Positions 42,850 to 51,218 of a stretch of 64,000 nt of DNA are shown here, one piece after another (position 1 is the first letter of the stretch; each line of letters begins with the position of its first letter). Made by a program: the position numbers and the translations under genes. The notes under the pieces are model-generated. The model made no database searches. It worked only from the letters and a program-made list of their open reading frames with translations, and had not been told where the DNA came from. The DNA is from Lachnospiraceae bacterium (GTDB lineage: Bacteria > Bacillota_A > Clostridia > Lachnospirales > Lachnospiraceae): assembly GCA_009911175.1 (NCBI GenBank), contig QXWX01000013.1, positions 39,518 through 103,517 of the forward strand. The letters run 5' to 3'.

Positions 42850-44206
42850 ATGTTTGATCTGAGTGGAAATGTAGCTGTAGTAACAGGAGCATCGGCTGGT
42901 TTGGGACGGCAGTTTGCTTTTCCCGATTCTGTTCCGGATTTCCCTGGACCATATGTACGAAGGCGGACGCACGCTGAAGGATTCCATGCCGATACTGGAA
43001 CTGCTGGAAAAGGCAGGAGTAGATGCATTTGACATTGATTCCGGATGCTATGAGACGATGGACTATATTTTCCCGACAAGATATACGGGGGAGGGCTGTA
43101 TGGCATATGTCTGTGAAGAGGCCAGAAAGCATGTGAAAGTGCCGATCATCAATGCAGGGAATCATTCCATGGAGACGGCAGCCGCTCTTCTGGAATCAGG
43201 AAATGCGGATATCATCAGCTTTGGACGTCAGCTGATCGCAGATCCGTTTTTCCCGAAAAAGCTGAAAGAAGGACGGCGCGAGTACATCCGTCCCTGCCTG
43301 ATCTGCAATGAGGAATGTATCGGACGTATTTTCGGAAGGCTGACCCAGCTGTCCTGTACCGTGAATATCCAGGTATGCCAGGAAGGCACGACACAGATTG
43401 AAAAACTGCCGGAGAGCAAGAATATTGCCGTTATCGGAGCCGGCCCGGGCGGTCTGGAGGCGGCAAGGGTAGCGGCGCTCCGCGGTTGTAAGGTTACTGT
43501 ATATGAAGCAGCTGACCGGATCGGAGGAACCTTCGGCGCGATTGCCACTGCGCCTTTTAAGAAGAGGATCCGTGAACTGATCACATGGTATGGTGTCCAG
43601 CTTGACAAGCTTGGTGTGGAGATCAGGCTTAATACGAAGATCACGCCGGAAAGTCCGGAGCTTGCCGCGGCAGATGAAATCTTTGTGGCAGCAGGTTCGG
43701 TGCCGTTTGTCCCAAATATCAGCGGAATGGATGATCCGCGGGTCGCTGACGTGACAGATGCGCACAGGAAAGGGGTAGAGGCGCAGAAGGTGGTAGTATG
43801 CGGCGGCGGACTATCCGGCTGTGACGCGGCTCTGGAGCTTGCGATGGACGGAAAAGAAGTGACGATCCTGGAAATGATGGATGCCTGCGCGAGAGACGTG
43901 ATGATGATCAATAAGATCAGTCTCGACCGGATGTTGGCAGAATATAAGGTGAAGATCCTGACCAATACGAAGGCAGTGGGGATTGAAGCAGACGGCGTAA
44001 AAGTGGAAAAAGCGGATAAAACGACGGAGGTGATTCCTGCGGAAGCAATCATTACCGCTTTTGGACAGAAGCCAAATTCTGCTGTAGCAGAAGCAATCGC
44101 GGACAGATATCCGCTGAAAACGACTCTGATCGGGGACTGCCAGAAGGTGGCAAAAGCCGGCAATGCGATCAGGGAAGGCTTTTATGCGGCAATGGCGCTT
44201 CAGTAA
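42850..44206 (+). pseudogene. Fusion remnant: first 23 codons of an SDR dehydrogenase joined to the C-terminal two thirds of an old-yellow-enzyme/FAD reductase
   Basis: AGGAGG and ATG at 42850 begin a short-chain dehydrogenase (MFDLSGNVAVVTGASAGLG). After about 23 codons the sequence changes abruptly near 42918 into the middle of an NADH:flavin oxidoreductase of the 2,4-dienoyl-CoA reductase/BaiCD-BaiH type, in a different frame (42914-44206). That part has the end of the FMN barrel (FRISLDHMYEGGRTL, IISFGRQLIADPFF), the Cys cluster (CLICNEECIGR), an FAD loop (IAVIGAGPGGLEAARVA) and an NAD loop (VVVCGGGLSGCDAALEL). About 220 barrel residues are missing. Probably a deletion between two adjacent genes; any product would lack part of the FMN site. 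Confidence 0.75.
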
Positions 44207-44214
44207 AAACAGAT

Positions 44215-44385
44215 ACCGTCAGTTCTCGGCCTGTTATGGAACGGTGGGAATGGGATGTGAGGAACCATTCCCACAAGTAAAATAGAAGCCAGCGTCTTGA
44301 GGCGCAGCCAAGTAGTGCGGGCTTATAGCCTGCGTCCGAGCCACCCGCTTTACGGGTGGGGGCGACTACGATTATTTCAGCATTT
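44215..44385 (+). repeat. IS200/IS605-like right-end (omega-RNA-like) remnant
   Basis: A structured, gene-free stretch: GTGGGAATGG/CCATTCCCAC hairpin (about 44244-44275), then GAAGCCAGCGTCTTGAGGCG, TGCGGGCTTATAGCCTGCG, and a final CCACCCGCTTTACGGGTGGG hairpin followed by GGCGACTAC. This pattern resembles the 3' end of tnpB-carrying IS200/IS605 elements, where the guide (omega) RNA is encoded. No tnpA or tnpB frame is present. Identification is from memory of similar ends in Clostridia. Confidence 0.45.
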
Positions 44386-44520
44386 CTGTGCATATATTCA
44401 AAGTTCTTTATATATGGAAATCAGAAGAAAACGGAGAATTTCAGGGAAATATAACCAGTTTATGTCCGCTTGATTCCACTTTTTAACCTTCTATATTGTG
44501 ATATTCCACAAAAAAGACTC

Positions 44521-44549
44521 TTGACAAAATTCGCAGTAGTGCATAAATA
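44521..44549 (+). promoter_or_regulatory. Promoter of the sugar ABC importer operon
   Basis: TTGACA (44521-44526) and TAAATA (44544-44549), spacer 17 bp, 130 bp before the ATG at 44681. A TTGGTACAATC stretch near 44611 could hold a second start. The interval 44400-44520 shows nothing else. Confidence 0.6.
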
Positions 44550-44680
44550 ACAAATGCAGTTGAAAATGCACAGTTTTAGGGCGAATTTGCATACTATGAG
44601 AAAAATGCATTTGGTACAATCTTATCATAACAAACCGGACAAAGAGTGAGAGCTTTTTAGATGGTGAAAAAAGGAGGACA

Positions 44681-46042
44681 ATGTATATGAAGAAAAAGTT
44701 ACTTTCAGTATTGCTCGCAGGTGTGATGGTAGTATCTCTGGCAGCATGCGGAGGCGGCGACAGCGGAAGCGGCAGTGACAGCGGCAGCGGCTCCGAGAGC
44801 ACGGCAGAGTCAGATGAGAGTTCAGGCGGCGGTTCCGAGGGCGGACATAAGCTGACCGTATGGACCTGGGATCCTGCGTTCAACATCCCTGCGATCAAAG
44901 AAGCTGGAGAGATCTATAAGGCAGAAGTTGATCCGGATTTTGAGCTTGAAGTAATTGAGACTCTGTCCGATGACTGCGAGACCAAGCTTCAGACATGCGC
45001 GGAGTCCGGCGACTTCGGCACGATGGCAGATATTATCCTGATGCAGGACAATTCTTACCAGAAGTTTGTATCCTTCTATCCGGAAGCATTTACAGATCTG
45101 ACAGACAGCGGAATCGACTTTTCCGGGTTTGCAGAAGGTAAGCTTGCATATTCAACTGTAGAAGGCAAGAACTACGGAGTTCCGTTTGATAACGGCGCCG
45201 TGATTTCCTGCTACCGTACAGACATTCTTGACGAAGCCGGATATACGATTGATGATCTGACAGATATCGACTGGGATAAGTTTATCGAGATCGGCAAGGC
45301 TGTAAAGGAAAAGACCGGTAAGTACATGCTCTCCGGACAGGCGAACAGCCAGGATATCATCATGATGATGCTTCAGTCAGCAGGCGCTTCTCTGTTCAAC
45401 GAAGACGGAACTCCGAACCTGGTTGGCAACGATGCGCTGAATGAATGTATCGACATCTACCAGGAAATGGTAAAAGAAGGCATCTTCTACGAAGTAAATG
45501 AGTGGGATGAGTACGTATCCTCCATTACAAACGAGCAGTGCGCAGGCACCATCAATGGTAACTGGATCATGGCAACCATCATGGGTATGGAAGATACGTC
45601 CGGTAACTGGGCGATCACAAATATGCCGAAGCTGATGAAAACAGAAGGCGCTACAAACTACTCCAACAACGGCGGATCTTCTTGGTATATCAGCTCTAAC
45701 TGCCAGAATACAGACCTTGCATTTGACTTCATGGCAAAGACATTTGCAGGAAGCGTAACACTGTATGAGAACATTCTTCCGACAACAGGCGCAATCAGTA
45801 CATGGGGACCGGCAGGCGATTCCGAAGCTTATCAGGCTCCGCAGGAATTCTGGAGTGATCAGCCGATCTTCGCAACGGTTGTAGAATTCGCAGAGAAGAC
45901 ACCTTCCAACAATACAAGTGCTTACTACTATGACGTACGTGAAGTTGTCTCTACCGCAATTCAGGATATCATGTCCGGCGGAGGAGAGAAGGATGCAGTC
46001 TTAGAGCAGGCACAGGCAGACGCTGAATTCTACTATCAATAA
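44681..46042 (+). CDS. Extracellular sugar-binding lipoprotein of an ABC importer
   Basis: A 453-residue family 1 solute-binding protein. The signal peptide ends in a lipobox LAAC (lipidated Cys about 22), followed by a Gly/Ser/Glu linker (about 23-52) that holds the protein off the membrane. The mature fold shows WTWDPAFN, DIILMQDNSY, YGVPFDNGAVISCYR, GTINGNWIMA and the hinge block NGGSSWYISS, as in binding proteins for oligosaccharides. ATG follows AAGGAGG. First gene of the importer operon; its ligand may be an N-acetylhexosamine-containing glycan given the GH20 gene downstream. Confidence 0.92.
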   Translation: MYMKKKLLSVLLAGVMVVSLAACGGGDSGSGSDSGSGSESTAESDESSGGGSEGGHKLTVWTWDPAFNIPAIKEAGEIYKAEVDPDFELEVIETLSDDCETKLQTCAESGDFGTMADIILMQDNSYQKFVSFYPEAFTDLTDSGIDFSGFAEGKLAYSTVEGKNYGVPFDNGAVISCYRTDILDEAGYTIDDLTDIDWDKFIEIGKAVKEKTGKYMLSGQANSQDIIMMMLQSAGASLFNEDGTPNLVGNDALNECIDIYQEMVKEGIFYEVNEWDEYVSSITNEQCAGTINGNWIMATIMGMEDTSGNWAITNMPKLMKTEGATNYSNNGGSSWYISSNCQNTDLAFDFMAKTFAGSVTLYENILPTTGAISTWGPAGDSEAYQAPQEFWSDQPIFATVVEFAEKTPSNNTSAYYYDVREVVSTAIQDIMSGGGEKDAVLEQAQADAEFYYQ

Positions 46043-46099
46043 ATCATAAGTCAGGCTGTATCTGTAAGGAAACCGAACAGATAAGTCAAGCTACTATGC

Positions 46100-46135
46100 G
46101 GGGGGACCGCCCTGGCGGTTCCCCTTTTTGCGTCT
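46100..46135 (+). terminator. Attenuating terminator between binding protein and permease genes
   Basis: GGGGGACCGCC and GGCGGTTCCCC form a stem around a CTGG loop, followed by TTTTT. A terminator here explains the usual excess of binding protein over permease. Confidence 0.75.
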
Positions 46136-46173
46136 CAAAATGCAGTAAATTGACAAGTAAAGGGGGTCTTTTA

Positions 46174-47067
46174 GTGGATTCTAAGAAAAAAGGTATGAGC
46201 TTACTTGCAAAGCAGAAAGCTGCCGGCTGGGCGTTTTTGACTCCGGCAACGCTGATGATCGTAGTTATGAGCTTCTATCCGATGGTCAGGGCATTTCTCC
46301 TTTCCTTACAGACAGGAAGAGGCACGAACTACACGTTTACAGGAATATCCAATTATGCGCGTATGTTTGAAGACAGAGTATTCCTTCGCTCTGTAACCAA
46401 CACATTTTTCTATCTGGCAATTCAGGTGCCGATCATGCTGGTGCTTGCGATCCTTCTGGCACAGCTCTTGAATAACCGCGACTTGAAATTTAAAGGGCTT
46501 TTCCGTACCTGTGTATTTTTGCCTTGTGCAACATCACTGGTTTCCTATGCAATTATTTTCAGATTTCTGTTTGCACAGGATGGTCTTGTGAATAATGCAC
46601 TGGTGGCACTTGGGATTTTTAAAGAGGGGTACAATTTCCTAGGAAATGCCGGGACGGCAAAGATGGTTATCATTCTGGCCCTGATCTGGAGATGGACAGG
46701 GTACAACATGGTATTCTATCTGGCAGGACTGCAGAATATTGAATATTCCGTATACGAGGCCGCAAAGATTGACGGCGCCAACGGCTGGAAGACATTCTGG
46801 GGCATTACCGTACCGCTGCTGAAACCGACGATTATCATGACATTTATCATGTCGATTAACGGTACGCTGCAGTTGTTCGATGAGTCGGTCAACCTGACCA
46901 ACGGCGGACCGGCAAATGCTACGATCACAATGTCACACTATATTTACAATACATGTTTCCTGCGTGCTCCGAACTTTGGCTACGGAAGCGCTATGGCATT
47001 CTTTGTATTTATCATTGTTGCAATCCTTGCATTTATCAATCTGAAAGTAGGTGATACACGTGACTGA
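46174..47067 (+). CDS. Sugar ABC importer permease (MalF-like)
   Basis: A 297-residue membrane protein with six helices. The EAA loop that contacts the ATPase is EAAKIDGANGWKTFWGITVP (about 215-234). GTG at 46174 is preceded by AAAGGGGG; a longer frame from 46096 runs into the terminator and is rejected. It pairs with the next permease, whose start overlaps its end. Confidence 0.92.
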   Translation: MDSKKKGMSLLAKQKAAGWAFLTPATLMIVVMSFYPMVRAFLLSLQTGRGTNYTFTGISNYARMFEDRVFLRSVTNTFFYLAIQVPIMLVLAILLAQLLNNRDLKFKGLFRTCVFLPCATSLVSYAIIFRFLFAQDGLVNNALVALGIFKEGYNFLGNAGTAKMVIILALIWRWTGYNMVFYLAGLQNIEYSVYEAAKIDGANGWKTFWGITVPLLKPTIIMTFIMSINGTLQLFDESVNLTNGGPANATITMSHYIYNTCFLRAPNFGYGSAMAFFVFIIVAILAFINLKVGDTRD

Positions 47068-47890
47068 AAAAAAGAACAGATCAATGATCCAGCGCAGGCT
47101 GATTCCTACTTACATATTTTTGACGATTTTTTCGATCATCTCTGTATTTCCGTTTTTATGGATGATCTCTGCGGCAACGAATAACTATATTGATATCTCA
47201 AAGGGACGTCTCCTTCCCGGCAGCTTTGCGGCGGAGAATTTCCGGAACCTGGTTGCGCAGCAGCCGCTGGCCCGGGCAATGGGCAATTCCTTCCTGTACG
47301 CGATCTCGGTGACAGTGATCTGTCTGTTTATCTGTTCACTGGCCGGCTATGGTTTTGAGATTTATCATGACAAATGGAAAGACAAACTGTTCTCGATCCT
47401 GCTTCTGGCAATGATGGTTCCTCAGGTAGCGACCATGATCCCATTGTTCCAGATGTTCAGTTCGGCAAAATTGCTGAATACAATGGCTGGTTTCTTCCTT
47501 CCGATGATCTCGACGCCGTTTATGATCATGATGTTCCGCCAGAATGCAAGAGCATTCCCGATCGACATCATTGAAGCGGCCCGGATCGACGGACTGAATG
47601 AGGTACAGATCTTCTTCCGTATGTTCTTTCCGACTATGAGGTCGACCTATGCGGCAGCGGCTGTTATCACATTCATGAATGCATGGAATGCATATCTGTG
47701 GCCGAAGGTAATCATGACAGACGGAAAGTCCCTGAACATGGTTATGTTGATCGCCAATACCATCGGCGGATACAAGATTGATTACGGTATGATCATGATG
47801 GGCGTATTGTTCTGCTCGATTCCGACTATGCTTGTATTCTTCATCCTGCAGAAGCAGTTTGCAGAAGGTATTACCGGCGCGGTGAAATAA
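47060..47890 (+). CDS. Sugar ABC importer permease (MalG-like)
   Basis: A 276-residue membrane protein with six helices, overlapping the upstream permease gene by eight bases. The EAA loop is EAARIDGLNEVQIFFRMFFP (about 174-193). GTG at 47060 is chosen with AGTAGGTGAT ahead; GTG at 47051 is possible. No ATPase gene occurs in the cluster, so a shared MsmK/MsiK-type ATPase encoded elsewhere is presumed, as is usual for this family in Firmicutes. Confidence 0.92.
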   Translation: MTEKKNRSMIQRRLIPTYIFLTIFSIISVFPFLWMISAATNNYIDISKGRLLPGSFAAENFRNLVAQQPLARAMGNSFLYAISVTVICLFICSLAGYGFEIYHDKWKDKLFSILLLAMMVPQVATMIPLFQMFSSAKLLNTMAGFFLPMISTPFMIMMFRQNARAFPIDIIEAARIDGLNEVQIFFRMFFPTMRSTYAAAAVITFMNAWNAYLWPKVIMTDGKSLNMVMLIANTIGGYKIDYGMIMMGVLFCSIPTMLVFFILQKQFAEGITGAVK

Positions 47891-47978
47891 AAGAAATTCC
47901 AACCCACGTATCCATTCGCAAAAATCGTGCTGACGCACTCTTACGTCTGCTAACGCAGCCGCGCAGCTAGAAGAAATT
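47891..47978. repeat. Dispersed 60-bp repeat flanked by 8-bp direct repeats
   Basis: 47899-47958 matches 54452-54511 (inside the second MITE) at 52 of 60 positions without gaps; the shared core includes ATTCGCAAAAA and ACGTCTGCTAACGCAG. AAGAAATT occurs immediately before (47891-47898) and again at 47971-47978, so a 72-bp segment is bracketed by an exact 8-bp repeat. It lacks clear inverted ends, so it may be a degraded or solo form. Confidence 0.6.
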
Positions 47979-47982
47979 TTGG

Positions 47983-48014
47983 AAAAAAGAGTTTCGCTTG
48001 CGAGACTCTTTTTT
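47983..48014 (+). terminator. Rho-independent terminator after the importer permeases
   Basis: AAAAAAGAGTTTCG (47983-47996) with CGAGACTCTTTTTT (48001-48014), a tight loop and T-run. The next ATG is only 24 bases on, so read-through must feed the following gene or a promoter lies in the repeat. Confidence 0.75.
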
Positions 48015-48037
48015 ATCAACGCAGAAAGGAGTAAAAA

Positions 48038-49870
48038 ATGAGTGATTTTATTTTAAATGTGATCCATCGTCCGGAAATGGTGCCGGAGTATTCCGCCACG
48101 GTGACCGGGCATGGCAAGGAGGAGGACATCGGAAATAAGAAGCTTCTGACGGAATCTCTGGACATTTTCCGGACACAGCAGAGGCTGGCCCACGAAAATG
48201 GTTTGAAGGTCACGATCCATATGACCTATGCTTCCCTGTTCAATGCGGAGGCGGTGCAGATCGCAAAGGACGATCATGAGAAATACGGGGATGAGATCGC
48301 TCTGTCTCTTCTTGGACTGCCCTGCGAGCAATTCCGTGAGAAATACCATACAAAGGATTTCTGTATCTGGATGTTTTCCATGGAAGACAAAAAGAAGATC
48401 GTCAATGATGTGTTCGGCAAATTCTATGAAACCTTTGGTTTTTATCCGGAATCTACAGGCTCTTACTATATGGATGCGGACCTGACCAATTACATCAAGG
48501 AAGCCTACCCTTCTGTGAAGTGTGCCGTTGCCACCTGCTGGGAGGAAGGGCCGAAGGCATATCACACCTGCAACAATTCCTGGTATACGCTGTTTGACGG
48601 CGGCCCATGGGCACCCTGGATCCCTTCCAAACAGAATACCCATGCTCCTGCGGCAGATGAGGCAGAGGACAGCGGGATCGTTGCGATTCCGCATTTGTCA
48701 AGGGATTTGCTGGCCTGCTATGACGGAAACGGCTCCAACTTCGGGACGCATCCGCAGAATGTACTGCGGGGCATGATCTATGATTCCAAGACCTGGGAGT
48801 ATCCGTACCTGTATAACCTGATCGACCAGTACCGCGCCCAGGAAAAGTACAACAACGGCTACGCGTACAATATGATGTTTGTAGGTCCCGGCTGGATGAA
48901 CAAGATGGGCCGCTGGGAGGCACCTTACGAGCTGCTGCTCAAATCCTATTCCGACGGATGCAGATATTATGGAGATCTTAAGAAAGAGGGAAAGCTCATA
49001 GACATGACCATGTCGGAATTTGCGGATTATTACCGGCGGAAGAAGACGTACACCGAGCCGGAATGCGCCCTCTGGCGCGATATCCTTTACGGTTCAGACA
49101 AGCAGGTGTTCTGGTATACGGATCCTTATATGCGGGCCGGAGTGAATATGGACCAGGGCGGCGCGATCTTTGATCTGCGTCCTTATGCCGCCAAGCTGAG
49201 ATGGGAGGTGGGCATCGGTACGAAGCATGTGCAGGATGCGTCCTATCCGTTTTTGATCCAGGAAAAATATCGGGCAGGTTATTTTACACACTATGCAGGG
49301 GAAGGAACCATCCGGAGCGCCAAGCTCTGCCATAACGGGGAAGAGGTGGACCTGTGCCTGTGCCGTACGAAAGCGCGTTTTTCACAGGAGGGAAGGACAC
49401 GGATCCTGACGCTGGATCCGGTGACCATTGAGTTTGCGGATCTGACCGTGAAGCTTCAGACAAAGGAGTATTTTGAGGAGGGGGCCGGCTCTGTTAAGAT
49501 TGAGAGAACGATCCTGGAGATGAGCGATCCCGGCGCGGAAGCGGAGCTGATTGAATACATGGTAGCATGCTATGGAACAACGGAATATCCGGAGGACATG
49601 AGCGGCATCCTTCTGAAATGTGAGGGCAGCGAGGAGAAGAGCATTGTCTATGAATACAAGTGCAGAGAGGAAAGTCTGGACAATGCGGAAGCGGTATCCG
49701 CAGTGATCCCTGCCATTGAGACGAAGGTTTCCATGACGCAGAGCGGCGGCGGAGAGGGATATATCCGGGAGGGCTATGCATTTTCTCCGATGTTTACTCT
49801 GGGGTATAAGAAAAAGATTTCAGAAAGGGAGGTATACGCGACATGGCTCAATCTGGAAAAGGCAGATTAA
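48038..49870 (+). CDS. Uncharacterised protein, possible carbohydrate-active barrel (610 residues)
   Basis: I do not recognise the family. It is soluble, with no signal peptide. The N-terminal half (about 1-330) reads like a TIM-type or deacetylase/GH57-like barrel: LKVTIHMTYASLF, DEIALSLLGLP, FGFYPESTGSYYMDADLTNY, VKCAVATCWEEG. His, Asp and Glu residues occur near strand ends. About 340-440 has aromatic-rich sequence (FWYTDPYMRAGVNMDQGGAI). The last 170 residues look like a beta-sandwich. Placed between the sugar importer and the GH20 gene, it is probably an enzyme acting on the imported glycan; this is inference from context. AAGGAG precedes the ATG. Confidence 0.7.
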   Translation: MSDFILNVIHRPEMVPEYSATVTGHGKEEDIGNKKLLTESLDIFRTQQRLAHENGLKVTIHMTYASLFNAEAVQIAKDDHEKYGDEIALSLLGLPCEQFREKYHTKDFCIWMFSMEDKKKIVNDVFGKFYETFGFYPESTGSYYMDADLTNYIKEAYPSVKCAVATCWEEGPKAYHTCNNSWYTLFDGGPWAPWIPSKQNTHAPAADEAEDSGIVAIPHLSRDLLACYDGNGSNFGTHPQNVLRGMIYDSKTWEYPYLYNLIDQYRAQEKYNNGYAYNMMFVGPGWMNKMGRWEAPYELLLKSYSDGCRYYGDLKKEGKLIDMTMSEFADYYRRKKTYTEPECALWRDILYGSDKQVFWYTDPYMRAGVNMDQGGAIFDLRPYAAKLRWEVGIGTKHVQDASYPFLIQEKYRAGYFTHYAGEGTIRSAKLCHNGEEVDLCLCRTKARFSQEGRTRILTLDPVTIEFADLTVKLQTKEYFEEGAGSVKIERTILEMSDPGAEAELIEYMVACYGTTEYPEDMSGILLKCEGSEEKSIVYEYKCREESLDNAEAVSAVIPAIETKVSMTQSGGGEGYIREGYAFSPMFTLGYKKKISEREVYATWLNLEKAD

Positions 49871-50061
49871 ACTACCGGTGCCCGTCCTGCTTCATGAGAG
49901 ATCTGGATATCGATATGTTTTATGATAAGGAAAAAGAGGAATATTACTGCCTGCGCTGCCAGTTTACCGGGACGGAGCAGGACGTACTCGCGGGAAATGA
50001 GACGGTTCGGATCCGATATAAGGCAATGCATAAGAGGTATGAAAAGTTCGACTTTGATTAG
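49843..50061 (+). CDS. Small zinc-ribbon protein
   Basis: A 72-residue protein with two Cys pairs, CPSC (about 13-16) and CLRC (about 36-39), the pattern of a zinc ribbon, and a basic C-terminus (RIRYKAMHKRYEKFD). Its ATG lies 28 bases inside the end of the previous gene, in another frame, with AAAGGGAGG ahead, so the two are translationally coupled. Nucleic-acid or protein binding is likely; partner unknown. Confidence 0.75.
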   Translation: MAQSGKGRLNYRCPSCFMRDLDIDMFYDKEKEEYYCLRCQFTGTEQDVLAGNETVRIRYKAMHKRYEKFDFD

Positions 50062-50094
50062 GGGAGACTCCCACAAGGAAAGGGCGGGAATTGA

Positions 50095-50123
50095 TTGATT
50101 CTCGTCCGATTTTGTGATATGCT
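50095..50123 (+). promoter_or_regulatory. Promoter of the GGDEF response regulator gene
   Basis: TTGATT (50095-50100) and TATGCT (50118-50123) with 17 bp between, 79 bp before the ATG at 50202. Confidence 0.55.
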
Positions 50124-50201
50124 ACAGAGAGTGGAGAGAGACGGTATCATATAACTGTGGGCAGGTTCCATGCCTCACCCCGCCTCAGAAAGGAAGTAAT
50201 C

Positions 50202-51122
50202 ATGGACAAGATATTGTTAATAGATGATAGTATTGTAGTGGGCGATTCTTTAAAAGCAATTCTGGAAACGGACTATGATGTGACTGTATGCCATGATGCT
50301 GAAAGCGGACTTGAAAAGGCCATGTCCGGAAAGTATTCCTTGATCCTTATGGATATCATTATGCCGGATATGGATGGATTTACACTGCTGAAAAAGCTTC
50401 AGGACATGATACTGACCAGGTATATTCCGATCATTGTAGTGACAGGCCTTGCCGATATACAGCATGAGGAAGAGGCGCTGACTCTGGGAGCGGTAGACTA
50501 TATCACAAAACCGGTGGTTCCCGCGATTCTGAAGGCAAGGATCAATGCGCAGCTTCGGTCATTTGACAGGCAGATGCACTATAAAAAGCTGGCCATGGTC
50601 GATGAACTGACCGGAATCGCGAACAGAAGGCGCTACGAGGAGGAATGGCGTATGAAGTGGCGGGAGGCTCTGCGTCTCGAGATCCCGTTTTCAGTCTGTA
50701 TCTTCGATATAGATAAGTTTAAGATTTATAACGACAGCTTCGGCCATCCGGCGGGCGATAAGGTTTTGACCAATGTAGCAAAGACCGCATCCTCCTTCCT
50801 GCATCGTGCAACGGACTTTGTGGGACGTTACGGCGGGGAAGAGTTTGTCGCGATCCTGGTAGGCAATGACGCCCAGTCTTCTTATGAATATCTGAAAATG
50901 ATCCGGCAGGCTATCGAAAACCTGCATATACCGCACAATTCCCCGGTATTCCGATGGATTACGGTCAGTGTGGGCGGAGTCACCGTTGTCCCGAAGAACG
51001 GGGATGTATATGATACATATCTGAAGATTGCGGATTCCATGCTGTATACCGCAAAAAAATCCGGCAGGAATATGGTCGTATGGTCCGACGGGGGCAAGGA
51101 ACAGTGGCGGGAGAGAGAATAA
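50202..51122 (+). CDS. Response regulator with diguanylate cyclase (GGDEF) domain
   Basis: A 306-residue PleD-like protein. Receiver domain 1-120: IDDS (7-10), phospho-acceptor Asp in LILMDIIMPDMDG (about 51), Thr in VVTGLAD and Lys in ITKPV. GGDEF domain about 135-300: DELTGIANRRRYEEEW, FDIDKFKIYNDSFGHPAGD, and an intact active site RYGGEEF, so it should make c-di-GMP from GTP when phosphorylated. The start at 50202 has AAAGGAAG ahead; the frame from 50157 is not used. No cognate kinase is adjacent. Confidence 0.92.
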   Translation: MDKILLIDDSIVVGDSLKAILETDYDVTVCHDAESGLEKAMSGKYSLILMDIIMPDMDGFTLLKKLQDMILTRYIPIIVVTGLADIQHEEEALTLGAVDYITKPVVPAILKARINAQLRSFDRQMHYKKLAMVDELTGIANRRRYEEEWRMKWREALRLEIPFSVCIFDIDKFKIYNDSFGHPAGDKVLTNVAKTASSFLHRATDFVGRYGGEEFVAILVGNDAQSSYEYLKMIRQAIENLHIPHNSPVFRWITVSVGGVTVVPKNGDVYDTYLKIADSMLYTAKKSGRNMVVWSDGGKEQWRERE

Positions 51123-51171
51123 TACAGAAGGCCTGCCATCGGCAGTCTTTCCACATACGTTGGTATTCAAG

Positions 51172-51195
51172 AGCCAGGATGATACCTGGCTTTTG
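51172..51195 (+). terminator. Short terminator after the GGDEF gene
   Basis: AGCCAGG (51172-51178) pairs with CCTGGCT (51185-51191), followed by TTTT. A second small hairpin (GCCTGCC/GGCAGTC) lies at 51131-51146. Confidence 0.6.
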
Positions 51196-51218
51196 CTGTA
51201 AAAGCAGAAGGAGGTATT

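Noticed and set aside
43228..44163. 311-codon minus-strand frame opposite the OYE fragment
   Set aside because: Low-complexity Ser/Ala/Ile composition typical of antisense translation; no motif.
44169..44393. 74-codon minus-strand frame over the IS605-like end
   Set aside because: Spurious frame through structured RNA-like sequence; the hairpins explain the conservation better.
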